NCBI GenBank assembly: GCA_903820655.1
Contig: CAIJIA010000201.1
Coordinates: 1-7,444, forward strand
DNA: 7,444 bases
Reading direction: 5' to 3'
From: an uncultured Chloroflexota bacterium
GTDB lineage: Bacteria; Chloroflexota; Limnocylindria; Limnocylindrales; Limnocylindraceae
Shown here: piece by piece, positions 1 through 5,466 of the stretch
Position numbering within the stretch: position 1 is the stretch's first letter
Layout: every line of letters begins with the position of its first letter
The notes under the pieces: model-generated
The model's database searches: none
Seen by the model: only the letters and a program-made list of their open reading frames with translations
What the model was told of the DNA's origin: nothing
Program-made: the position numbers and the translations under genes

Positions 1-32
1 CCAGAGCGTAGCCTCCCGCGCTCCCCATGCGC

Positions 33-38
33 TATCCT
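33..38 (+). promoter_or_regulatory. Possible -10 element for tRNA-Gly
   Basis: The hexamer TATCCT lies 10 nt upstream of the first tRNA base, a suitable distance for a start point a few bases before the mature 5' end. It fits the TAnnCT form seen before several other genes here. No convincing -35 box is visible, so this rests on position and hexamer only. Confidence 0.35.
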
Positions 39-48
39 CACCCCCCAC

Positions 49-124
49 GCGGGAGTAGCTCAGTTGGTAGAGCGTCTGCTTCCCAAGCAGAAGGTCGCGA
101 GTTCGAACCTCGTCTCCCGCTCCA
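49..124 (+). tRNA. tRNA-Gly (anticodon CCC)
   Basis: A full cloverleaf can be folded by eye. The acceptor stem GCGGGAG (49-55) pairs with CTCCCGC (114-120). The D stem is GCTC/GAGC (58-61 with 70-73). The anticodon stem TCTGC/GCAGA (75-79 with 87-91) encloses the loop TTCCCAA, giving anticodon CCC at 82-84. The T stem GCGAG/CTCGT encloses TTCGAAC. The discriminator is T121 and the CCA end (122-124) is encoded in the gene. CCC reads the glycine codon GGG. A protein gene starts 17 nt downstream on the same strand, so there is no room for a separate terminator. Confidence 0.97.
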
Positions 125-129
125 GCCCC

Positions 130-135
130 TACACT
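130..135 (+). promoter_or_regulatory. -10 hexamer of a likely leaderless start for the PLP enzyme
   Basis: TACACT is followed by 6 nt and then the ATG at 142, which places the expected transcription start on or next to the A of the start codon. No Shine-Dalgarno sequence lies in the 17 nt between the tRNA and the ATG. If real, the upstream part of this promoter lies inside the tRNA gene. Confidence 0.5.
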
Positions 136-141
136 CTCGCC

Positions 142-1344
142 ATGGCGAAAGACGGCAAGAAGCCCCTCAAGAACGCATCGCTCGACACCCTGGCGGTCCA
201 CGCCGGTGAAGGCGCTGACCCTACAACCCGCGCCCACAATCTCCCCATCTATCAGACGGCGACCTTCACTTTTGAGACGGCCGATGAGAAGGAGTCGGCG
301 GTCGATGGGGCGCTCGCCTGGGAACCGAATAAGTACTTCTACACGCGCACCAATAACCCCACGACTGCAGCACTCGAAGAGAAGCTCGCCGCACTCGAAG
401 GTGCCGAGAGCGCGGTCGCTTCGGCGTCAGGAATGTCGGCGATCGCCGCGGGGCTCCTCGCCCACCTGAAGTCGGGCGATCACCTGATCGTCGCCGACGA
501 CCTGTTCATCATCAGTCAGATCCTCTTCGCCGAAGACTTCCCATCGCGCGGCATTGAGGTGACGCCGGTGCCGATTACCGATCACGCGGCGGTGCAGGCG
601 GCGATAAAGCCGAACACCAAGATCATCTTCTGCGAGGGCCTCTCGAATCCATGGATGAGGATCACCGACATCCCGGCCATTGCGAAGATCGCCCACGCCG
701 GTGGCGCACTCCTCGTCGTCGACAACACGTTCTTGAGCCCCGTGCTGCTGCGACCGCTCGAGCATGGTGCTGACCTGGTGTTGCAGACCACCACGAAGTG
801 GGTCTCGGGCCATGGTGATGCGCTCGGCGGCATTGCCGCGGGCTCCAAGGCTCTCGTTGATCCGATCCGACGACAGACCGACCTGCTTGGCGGCGCGGCA
901 TCGCCGTTCAACTCCTGGCTGATTGCGCGGGGCGCGCGCACCCTGCCGCTGCGCATGGAGCGCGCCTCGGCGAATGCGAGCGCTGTCGCTGCGTTCCTTG
1001 AGGGACATGAGAAGGTGGAGTGGGTCCGCCACCCGAGCCTCGCATCGCACCCAGATCGCGCGGTGGCTGACCGACTCTTGAAGAGTGGCTGGGGCGGCAT
1101 GCTCTCCTTCAAACCACGCGCAGCCGAGGGTGTTGATCCGCTCGACGCGATGCGCGCCTTCAGTGATCACGTACAGATGTGTGCCGTGGGCGTGAGCCTC
1201 GGCGAGGTCGACACGCTCGTCTACCCAATGCCAAAGCGCGGCGGAATCTTCCGCATCAGCATCGGCATTGAATCGGTGAACGACATCATCGCCGACTTCA
1301 GCCAGGCGCTCGATCACGTCCGCGCGCTCGATCACGTCCGCTAA
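142..1344 (+). CDS. Cys/Met-metabolism PLP-dependent enzyme (cystathionine gamma-synthase / methionine gamma-lyase fold)
   Basis: This 400-residue protein belongs to the trans-sulfuration family, cytosolic fold-type I PLP enzymes acting on homoserine esters, cystathionine, homocysteine or methionine. Visible motifs are YTRTNNPT (67-74, cofactor-phosphate contact from the neighbouring subunit), SASGMSAI (94-101), the VVDNTF aspartate D194 that contacts the pyridine nitrogen, TTTKWVSGHGD with Schiff-base lysine K219, SLGEVDTLV (352-360) and FRISIG with substrate-carboxylate arginine R371. Two features are unusual. The stacking tyrosine of the usual YGGT motif is F122 (DDLFIISQ). The stretch between TLV and R371 is about 15 residues shorter than in methionine gamma-lyases and lacks the HPASMTH-like segment. 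The exact reaction therefore cannot be assigned; cystathionine synthase, lyase or sulfhydrylase activity all remain possible. The C-terminus ends in a duplicated ALDHVR. ATG 142 was chosen because any earlier start in frame would run into the tRNA. A membrane-protein gene follows after 9 nt. Confidence 0.92.
   Translation: MAKDGKKPLKNASLDTLAVHAGEGADPTTRAHNLPIYQTATFTFETADEKESAVDGALAWEPNKYFYTRTNNPTTAALEEKLAALEGAESAVASASGMSAIAAGLLAHLKSGDHLIVADDLFIISQILFAEDFPSRGIEVTPVPITDHAAVQAAIKPNTKIIFCEGLSNPWMRITDIPAIAKIAHAGGALLVVDNTFLSPVLLRPLEHGADLVLQTTTKWVSGHGDALGGIAAGSKALVDPIRRQTDLLGGAASPFNSWLIARGARTLPLRMERASANASAVAAFLEGHEKVEWVRHPSLASHPDRAVADRLLKSGWGGMLSFKPRAAEGVDPLDAMRAFSDHVQMCAVGVSLGEVDTLVYPMPKRGGIFRISIGIESVNDIIADFSQALDHVRALDHVR
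1306..1341 (+). repeat. Perfect 18-bp in-frame tandem duplication at the 3' end of the PLP enzyme gene
   Basis: Bases 1306-1323 and 1324-1341 are identical 18-mers, each encoding ALDHVR, and the stop codon follows at once. The unit is a multiple of three, so the frame is kept and the only effect is six extra residues at the extreme C-terminus. Identity down to synonymous positions points to a recent slippage duplication, or possibly an assembly error. Confidence 0.95.
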
Positions 1345-1353
1345 GAGCCACGA

Positions 1354-1905
1354 GTGAACTACATCCTGGATGAGCCGAAAGAGTCTCCACGCGGGATCGC
1401 GCAGATTGCCGCCGCAGTCAGCAATGGTTTGCTGGGCGTCGCACTGATTGCCGCCGGGCTCGTTGGTCTTATTGCTATCGCAGTTGTGGCCTTTGATATC
1501 GCCGATCAGACCTGGGTCTCACTCGGCGCACAGATCACTGCGGAGCTCGGGGCCGATGTTGCGGCACTCTTTGAAACGTTTCAAATTGATATCGCCGTGA
1601 TCCTCACGACCCTGGCCGATCAGAACAACCTCCCGGAGTTCGGCGCATGGGTGCGACAGATCCTTGCCCTGCTCATGGTCGCTGCGGTTGCCTTTGGCCT
1701 GGCAGGGACCGCGCCGCTCTGGATTGCGCGCGCACTCTGGACACGACGCTCAAGCCGCGCAGTGCTTCTCTTTGGGGTGGCCCTCAGCGCTATCGGGATG
1801 TTCGGCCTCCTCGTGACAGGAGCACCGCAGCTGATCTGGGGGCTGGTGCTGGCCAATGGCGTGCTCACCCTGGTGGCGAGCCGAACGGCTCGCCCTTCGG
1901 CTTAA
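1354..1905 (+). CDS. Hypothetical four-helix membrane protein
   Basis: This 183-residue protein is not one I recognise. Hydrophobic helices are predicted by eye at about 25-47, 102-124, 136-155 and 159-176. Between helices 1 and 2 is a moderately polar, acidic segment of roughly 50 residues (DIADQTWVSLG to EFGAWVRQ) that should face outside if the N-terminus is cytoplasmic. The positively charged loop WTRRSSR (129-135) fits the inside rule. The start is GTG at 1354, 9 nt after the previous stop. A weak purine run AAGAG (1343-1347) overlaps that stop with 6 nt spacing, so translation is probably coupled to the PLP enzyme gene. No TAnnnT hexamer stands at the leaderless position, as expected for an operon-internal gene. 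The stop overlaps that of the converging FemAB-like gene. Confidence 0.78.
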   Translation: MNYILDEPKESPRGIAQIAAAVSNGLLGVALIAAGLVGLIAIAVVAFDIADQTWVSLGAQITAELGADVAALFETFQIDIAVILTTLADQNNLPEFGAWVRQILALLMVAAVAFGLAGTAPLWIARALWTRRSSRAVLLFGVALSAIGMFGLLVTGAPQLIWGLVLANGVLTLVASRTARPSA

Positions 1906-1914
1906 GCGCCGAAG
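1895..1914. terminator. Candidate hairpin over the convergent stop codons
   Basis: CTTCGGC (1895-1901) and GCCGAAG (1908-1914) form a perfect 7-bp stem around a 6-nt loop that contains both overlapping stop codons. There is no T-tract on either side, so it is not a standard intrinsic terminator. It could act as a two-way pause or transcript-end structure, or be a chance palindrome in GC-rich coding DNA. Confidence 0.35.
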
Positions 1915-2972
1915 CCGCGCAGGCGTAGGGCCAGGCGCACGAGCGGTCCACGGATTGGATCGAGATCCATATCAAGCGCACCAGAGTAGACAACCGGCGT
2001 ACCGCCCCAGCCAGCCTTGAAGTGCGCGATCCCTGACGTTGAGATTCCCCACATGTCATACGTGGCGCTCCCTCTCGCCACGGCGCGCTCCATCGCGGTG
2101 ACCTTCAGCGCGTAAGGCGCCCGGAGCTCGTTCCCAGCATTCGTTGCGCCGCCGAAAAGCTCGGTCGTTGTTGTTGGCGTGGTGATGACAAGAAGCGCAC
2201 CGAGCGTTTCGCCCGACGGTGATTCGGCGACGAGGATCTCGGCCTCACCATTGAAGGCGTTGACGATGTGCGCGAAGGCCGCGCTGCTGCGTGTCTTGAC
2301 CCCCGTGCGCCCTGAGATCGAGGTCATTGCGGTGTAAAGCGCATCGGCGCCGTCGGCACCAACCGCACGCACGGTCACGCCCGACTCCGTGGCATGGCGC
2401 GCGTACTGTCGCCACTTGCTGCGCCAAGCGGCGCGCACGGTCTCCATGCCAGTGGTGAGATCAATGCGTCGACTGGTTGATGGCTGCACTGGTCGTGCGC
2501 GATGCAGCGAGATTCGTGCGGTGGTTGCTGCAGCGAGCCACGGCGCGCGTAGGTCGGCGCTCAGACCATCGGCAGGGTTGACCTGGTCGGCCTCATCGGG
2601 GAGCGGTGCGCTGGCTCCCGGTTCAAGGCGCACCAGCGTGACGCCATCGCTGCGAAGCTCGGAGAGTCCGCGCAGCAGTTCGGCGCGCAGCGCTGCGGCC
2701 ACGGCCTCGTTCGGCGCAAGGAGAATGGGGCCGCGCGGCGCGTAGGCGATGCGACCGAGTCCTGCGGGGAGCCGCTGGATCAGGAACTGCGCGCCGGCCC
2801 AGGCAGCACCGTCGTGTGCAACAAGTCGCACTGACTCCCAGCCGGTGAGCGCTTTGGATGCAGCCCAGGCCGGCTGTTGCACAAAGGGGAGGTCAGAAAG
2901 TTCACCAGCAGCGGCGGCGGCGCGCAGGCGTGCCCCCCAGGCGCTTGGCTCTTCTCGGACAACAGGACTCAT
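1902..2972 (-). CDS. FemAB-like peptidoglycan interpeptide-bridge aminoacyltransferase
   Basis: This 356-residue protein resembles the FemA/FemB/FemX family (lipid II:glycine glycyltransferase group), GNAT-fold enzymes that use aminoacyl-tRNA to add amino acids to the stem peptide of peptidoglycan precursors at the inner membrane face. Family signatures in order are FVQQPAWAASKALTGWES (30-47), IAYAPRGPIL (75-84), a central R/K-rich segment WRSKWRQYARHA (183-194), a second GNAT-like half with AEILVAE and GALLVITT (244-265), YDMWGIS (305-311) and IAHFKAGWGGTPVVYSG (315-331), the equivalent of the family FKxxFGG motif. A long helical hairpin such as FemA uses is not obvious, so FemX-like size is the better match. 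The amino acid added cannot be read from the sequence. A tRNA-Gly lies in the window, but at a distance and on the other strand, so it is not evidence of substrate. The ATG at 2972 has a -10-like hexamer 6 nt upstream and no Shine-Dalgarno sequence. Confidence 0.88.
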   Translation of the reverse strand: MSPVVREEPSAWGARLRAAAAAGELSDLPFVQQPAWAASKALTGWESVRLVAHDGAAWAGAQFLIQRLPAGLGRIAYAPRGPILLAPNEAVAAALRAELLRGLSELRSDGVTLVRLEPGASAPLPDEADQVNPADGLSADLRAPWLAAATTARISLHRARPVQPSTSRRIDLTTGMETVRAAWRSKWRQYARHATESGVTVRAVGADGADALYTAMTSISGRTGVKTRSSAAFAHIVNAFNGEAEILVAESPSGETLGALLVITTPTTTTELFGGATNAGNELRAPYALKVTAMERAVARGSATYDMWGISTSGIAHFKAGWGGTPVVYSGALDMDLDPIRGPLVRLALRLRGFGA

Positions 2973-2978
2973 GCGCGT

Positions 2979-2984
2979 AGGGTA
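2979..2984 (-). promoter_or_regulatory. -10 hexamer of a likely leaderless start for the FemAB-like gene
   Basis: Read on the minus strand the bases are TACCCT, followed by ACGCGC and then the ATG at 2972. The 6-nt spacing puts the start point at the initiation codon. It lies back to back with the HAD gene hexamer, only 10 bp away. Confidence 0.5.
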
Positions 2985-2994
2985 CGCGCCCCGC

Positions 2995-3000
2995 TACCCT
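2995..3000 (+). promoter_or_regulatory. -10 hexamer of a likely leaderless start for the HAD gene
   Basis: TACCCT stands 7 nt before the ATG at 3008, with no Shine-Dalgarno sequence between. It is the same hexamer as the one used in the opposite direction for the FemAB-like gene. Any -35 contacts would have to fall in the first codons of that gene. Confidence 0.5.
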
Positions 3001-3007
3001 TGCGCCT

Positions 3008-3685
3008 ATGCCTGCAGATCAGACCCTCCCGCCGTACGTGCTGAACCCCGATGGGGTCGTCTTCGATTTGGATGGCGTGCTCTGCGATACCGAGCCGCTC
3101 TGGGCCGAGGCGCGCTACGCCATTGCCGCAGAAGTGGGTGGGCGCCTGGTCGAAGAAGACTTCCATCGCTTCTACGGGGCGAACACCCAGCAGTGGGGCA
3201 GCGCCATGGCTGAGATCCTTGGCCACCCAGATGCCAACGAGATTGCGACGCGCACCATCAACCACCTTGAGTCGCTCTATCGCTCTGGGCGTGTGCAGGT
3301 GATTCCCGCCGGCGTTGCCGCCGTGCGACGCGCCGCGGCGCGTGGCCCCGTTGCGATTGCGTCGGGGAGCCCGCGAAGCATCATCGCCACGCTGATCGAG
3401 ATCTTGGGTCTCGCCGACGTGGTGCAGACCTACGTGAGCTGCGACGAGGTTGCCGGCGGCAAGCCGCTCCCCGACGTCTACCTCGAGGCATGCCGCCGCA
3501 TCAACATTGCACCCGAGCGCTCACTCGCCATCGAAGACTCGCTGGCTGGCGCGCGCGCCGGGAAGGCGGCGGGCATGAGTGTCGTTGTCGTGCCGCTCCC
3601 GGGGGCGCCGTCATCGACGGGCGCTACAGAGATTGCCGACGTGGTGCTTGCGAGCCTCGACGAGCTACCGCTCGCCGCGCGTTAG
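3008..3685 (+). CDS. HAD superfamily subfamily IA hydrolase (beta-phosphoglucomutase-like phosphatase)
   Basis: This 225-residue cytosolic protein has all four HAD motifs. Motif I is VVFDLDGVLCDTE, with nucleophile D20 and acid/base D22. Motif II is IASGSP with S119. Motif III is the lysine K152 in GGKPLPDVYLEA. Motif IV is AIEDSLAG with E176 and D177. The helical cap lies between motifs I and II (about residues 27-95), the C1 cap position typical of subfamily IA. DGVLCDTE together with GKPxPDVYL is the signature of the group containing beta-phosphoglucomutases and small sugar-phosphate or 2-deoxyglucose-6-phosphate phosphatases. Phosphatase versus mutase action cannot be settled by eye. The ATG at 3008 leaves about 16 residues before motif I and has a leaderless-type hexamer. 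The stop overlaps that of the converging glutaredoxin gene. No carbohydrate gene lies directly beside it; the debranching enzyme is about 2.3 kb away. Confidence 0.92.
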   Translation: MPADQTLPPYVLNPDGVVFDLDGVLCDTEPLWAEARYAIAAEVGGRLVEEDFHRFYGANTQQWGSAMAEILGHPDANEIATRTINHLESLYRSGRVQVIPAGVAAVRRAAARGPVAIASGSPRSIIATLIEILGLADVVQTYVSCDEVAGGKPLPDVYLEACRRINIAPERSLAIEDSLAGARAGKAAGMSVVVVPLPGAPSSTGATEIADVVLASLDELPLAAR

Positions 3686-3936
3686 TCCTGCGGGACTCCC
3701 GCCTTCGCGCCGAGCGCCTCGTTGGAGGGCTCAATCAGGTACGAACCATCCTCAAAGATGATCACGGGAATTGACTTCGCGCCGGTCAGCGTCTCGATCA
3801 TCTCCTTGGCGGCCGCGTCGGCATCCACGTCAACGTAGGTGTAGGGAACCTGATGTGCATCGAGGTATCCCTTGGAGCGGCGGCAGTCGCCACACCAATC
3901 AGCGCCGTAGACGGTGATCTTCTTCACGTCGCTCAT
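3682..3936 (-). CDS. Glutaredoxin-like (mycoredoxin/NrdH-type) thiol oxidoreductase
   Basis: This 84-residue single-domain thioredoxin-fold protein has the dithiol active site WCGDC (14-18, cysteines C15 and C18) directly after the first strand ITVYGA, and the cis-proline P57 in KSIPVIIFEDGS. That order and length match small glutaredoxins of the mycoredoxin/NrdH kind, which reduce protein disulfides or mixed disulfides in the cytosol. The electron donor (thioredoxin reductase or a low-molecular-weight thiol) cannot be told. It is the second gene of a minus-strand operon: the upstream membrane-protein gene stops at 3943, 6 nt before this ATG. A strong Shine-Dalgarno GGAGGT (3950-3945) overlaps that stop and sits 8 nt before the ATG, which fixes the start. 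The stop overlaps that of the converging HAD gene. Confidence 0.93.
   Translation of the reverse strand: MSDVKKITVYGADWCGDCRRSKGYLDAHQVPYTYVDVDADAAAKEMIETLTGAKSIPVIIFEDGSYLIEPSNEALGAKAGVPQD
3690..3702. terminator. Small GC hairpin just past the HAD stop codon
   Basis: GCGGG (3690-3694) and CCCGC (3698-3702) can pair around a 3-nt loop. An overlapping alternative pairs AGTCC (3684-3688) with GGACT (3693-3697). Neither has a T-tract. The stem lies within the last codons of the glutaredoxin gene on the other strand, so it may be coincidental. Confidence 0.22.
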
Positions 3937-3942
3937 GGGGTT

Positions 3943-5013
3943 CTACCTCCGTTTACCTGCGCGCCGCGAGCGCGGTGCTGTTGCCATCGTAGCGCGTCGC
4001 AAGAGGAGCAGCCCGCCGATTGAGATCAACGCCCCTGCGATCGGGAGACCGCCAAGCTCCGAGGGGAGATACCAGTTGATCGCAATCACGGTGGTGATGA
4101 CGGGTGGGAGTACGCCGATCCAAAGGAGGGCCTGCTTGGCACGTTCGGCCCCACGGATGAGGCGCCAGGCTGTAAGGCCTGTGAGCAGTCCGATTACAAC
4201 CCACTCCGCAGGCGGGCGATCGCACACATAGTCCACGGCGCAGACCTGTAGGGTGTCGTAGAGACGCGCCGTCGCGATCGGTACTAATACTGCGGCGAGC
4301 GCACCGACGCCGAAGGCCGCAAACACTCCCACGTAGCGACGTTCAATTGGGCGATAACGCACCAGCTCAGCTTGCAGAAGTGCGCGACCAAAGAAGAGGG
4401 CCGGAAGCAGCGCTGCGAGATAGAGTGCCGCGGGCACAGCATCAGCAGGACGTACTCCAATGGCTGGCGGTGTGCCGACAGGAACCCCGAAGAGGGTGAA
4501 GGCGTCAACAGCAAGAGTGAGCACGCCAATGGGGAGCAGGCCAACCGCAAAGATCGTTCCCGTGATACTGATCCAGTCTGGAAGCTGCCGTGCACGACGT
4601 GCGAGAATCCGCGCCGTCAAAAAGATCGCACCTCCATTAATCAGCGCGTGGAGCAGGCGCAAGAGAACGCTTGCATCCCACGGAAGCACCACATGTAGCA
4701 CTGCCGACGTGGTGAAGATCGTGCTGAGCGCTGCCACCAGCGCAAGGAGGGTGCCCGTACCAAGATCAACGGGGAGGCGCGCACTGAATCGGCCCGCAGC
4801 AGTCGCGACGATCGCAACTGGGGCACCGACGGCCACGATGGAGACCGCGCCGCGGAGCTGCTCATTGCTAATCCCGTAGAAAAAGTCGAGTCGGTTTGCG
4901 GTGACCCAGGTGACAAGGGCAAGCAGTGTGCCCGCGTTCAACAGGAGCGAGGCGAAGATGACGTCGAGCTTTAGGGGGGTACCTGATGCTGTGCGTCGTG
5001 CCGTTGTGCTCAT
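3943..5013 (-). CDS. Hypothetical ten-helix membrane protein with an extracytoplasmic cysteine pair
   Basis: This 356-residue polytopic membrane protein is not one I can place in a family. Hydrophobic segments are at about 18-40, 53-74, 85-110, 114-137, 147-170, 195-213, 227-248, 268-286, 294-313 and 322-338. Charge distribution fits an N-in/C-in topology: Arg/Lys clusters at 6-7, 137-142 (ARILARRARQLP), 219-226 (RYRPIERR), 284-292 and the C-terminal tail (PRSRRAGKRR) all fall on the same side. The loop between helices 7 and 8 (about 250-267, CAVDYVCDRPP) would then face outward and holds two cysteines, C258 and C264, which could form a disulfide. The ATG at 5013 is preferred to one nine codons upstream, because the longer start would pass through the likely promoter hexamer and add a polar MAVRAHTLI stretch. 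It is the first gene of an operon with the glutaredoxin gene. Confidence 0.8.
   Translation of the reverse strand: MSTTARRTASGTPLKLDVIFASLLLNAGTLLALVTWVTANRLDFFYGISNEQLRGAVSIVAVGAPVAIVATAAGRFSARLPVDLGTGTLLALVAALSTIFTTSAVLHVVLPWDASVLLRLLHALINGGAIFLTARILARRARQLPDWISITGTIFAVGLLPIGVLTLAVDAFTLFGVPVGTPPAIGVRPADAVPAALYLAALLPALFFGRALLQAELVRYRPIERRYVGVFAAFGVGALAAVLVPIATARLYDTLQVCAVDYVCDRPPAEWVVIGLLTGLTAWRLIRGAERAKQALLWIGVLPPVITTVIAINWYLPSELGGLPIAGALISIGGLLLLRRATMATAPRSRRAGKRR
3945..3950 (-). promoter_or_regulatory. Strong Shine-Dalgarno sequence for the glutaredoxin gene
   Basis: On the minus strand this reads GGAGGT, 8 nt before the ATG at 3936. It overlaps the TAG stop of the upstream membrane-protein gene by one base, typical of translational coupling within an operon. 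It contrasts with the SD-less first genes of other units here. Confidence 0.8.
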
Positions 5014-5019
5014 GATGAG

Positions 5020-5025
5020 AGTATG
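5020..5025 (-). promoter_or_regulatory. Possible -10 element for the membrane protein / glutaredoxin operon
   Basis: On the minus strand CATACT is followed by 6 nt and the ATG at 5013, the leaderless spacing. The overlapping TACTCT (5023-5018) fits the TAnnCT form better but leaves only 4 nt. Which of the two is used cannot be decided here. Confidence 0.35.
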
Positions 5026-5057
5026 CGCCCTTACCGCCACCCCTGCCGCGTTCGCGC

Positions 5058-5063
5058 TACGCT
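5058..5063 (+). promoter_or_regulatory. -10 hexamer of a likely leaderless start for the small membrane protein
   Basis: TACGCT is followed by 7 nt and the ATG at 5071, with no Shine-Dalgarno sequence. This spacing supports ATG 5071 over the in-frame ATG at 5023, which would overlap the divergent promoter region and add a charged non-membrane leader. Confidence 0.5.
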
Positions 5064-5070
5064 CCTCTGC

Positions 5071-5463
5071 ATGTTGAAAGGATCGGTGCTGGTGACCTAC
5101 GCCGCGTTGGCAAGCGCTGAATTCGTGCGGGGCGTCGGCCTCATCGCCTCTGGGGCACTCACCTATGGCCTCCTTGGCGGCGCACTGCCAGCCGAAGGGG
5201 GCTACGACCGTCTCGTTGCCTACGCCTCGTTCGCAACGATCGCTCTAGGGGCGCTCGATCTGCTGGTGCTCGGCCTGATCGCCCTGCGCTCCACCACCGG
5301 CAACCGCCCTCCCCGAGCCCAGGTGCTCGTGAGCGTCGGGCTCTCCGTGCTCCTGATCCTGGCTGGGGGTCCCCTCGCGCCGCAGGTGACCATGCTCGCG
5401 CTGAGCACGATCCTGGCCCTCGCAATTCGGCAGGGGGGCGCCACGGGGGCGGCGAACGGCTAG
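5071..5463 (+). CDS. Hypothetical small four-helix membrane protein
   Basis: This 130-residue hydrophobic protein is of no recognised family. Hydrophobic stretches are at about 5-38 (one long or two short helices), 48-72, 83-100 and 104-120, joined by short loops. The basic loop RSTTGNRPPR (73-82) suggests that side is cytoplasmic. The tail after helix 4 is short and glycine/alanine-rich. An in-frame ATG at 5023 would extend it by 16 residues (MRPYRHPCRVRATLLC), but the shorter start has the promoter-like hexamer at leaderless spacing and begins directly with a membrane segment. Its TAG stop lies 10 nt before the greA ATG, and the -10-like hexamer of greA begins with that stop codon. It diverges from the ten-helix membrane-protein operon across about 57 bp. 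Confidence 0.72.
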   Translation: MLKGSVLVTYAALASAEFVRGVGLIASGALTYGLLGGALPAEGGYDRLVAYASFATIALGALDLLVLGLIALRSTTGNRPPRAQVLVSVGLSVLLILAGGPLAPQVTMLALSTILALAIRQGGATGAANG

Positions 5464-5466
5464 ACT
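5461..5466 (+). promoter_or_regulatory. -10 hexamer for greA built on the preceding gene's stop codon
   Basis: TAGACT begins with the TAG stop (5461-5463) of the small membrane-protein gene and ends 7 nt before the greA ATG. The 7-nt gap is CCCCCGC, so no ribosome binding site is present. This fits a separate leaderless greA transcript. Confidence 0.45.

Noticed and set aside
1..32. Possible tail of another tRNA or gene before the tRNA-Gly
   Set aside because: CTCCCGCGCTCCCC vaguely resembles a tRNA 3' end, but no CCA end at the right place or pairing partner is visible in the window.
64..141. N-terminal extension of the PLP enzyme frame into the tRNA
   Set aside because: The extra 26 codons would be translated from the tRNA gene itself. 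The ATG at 142 gives a family-typical N-terminus.
427..1335. A 302-codon open frame on the minus strand opposite the PLP enzyme gene
   Set aside because: The product is rich in Arg, Ala, Glu and His with no domain. It is the usual by-product of GC-rich coding DNA on the other strand of a clear gene.
3914..4231. Plus-strand frame opposite the ten-helix membrane protein
   Set aside because: It is Arg-, Ser- and Pro-rich with no hydrophobic or domain pattern. The minus-strand frame has ten good helices with consistent charge topology.
5014..5070. Longer starts for the two divergent membrane proteins (ATG 5040 minus, ATG 5023 plus)
   Set aside because: They would overlap each other head to head and bury both promoter hexamers. 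The shorter starts have leaderless spacing and begin near the first helix.
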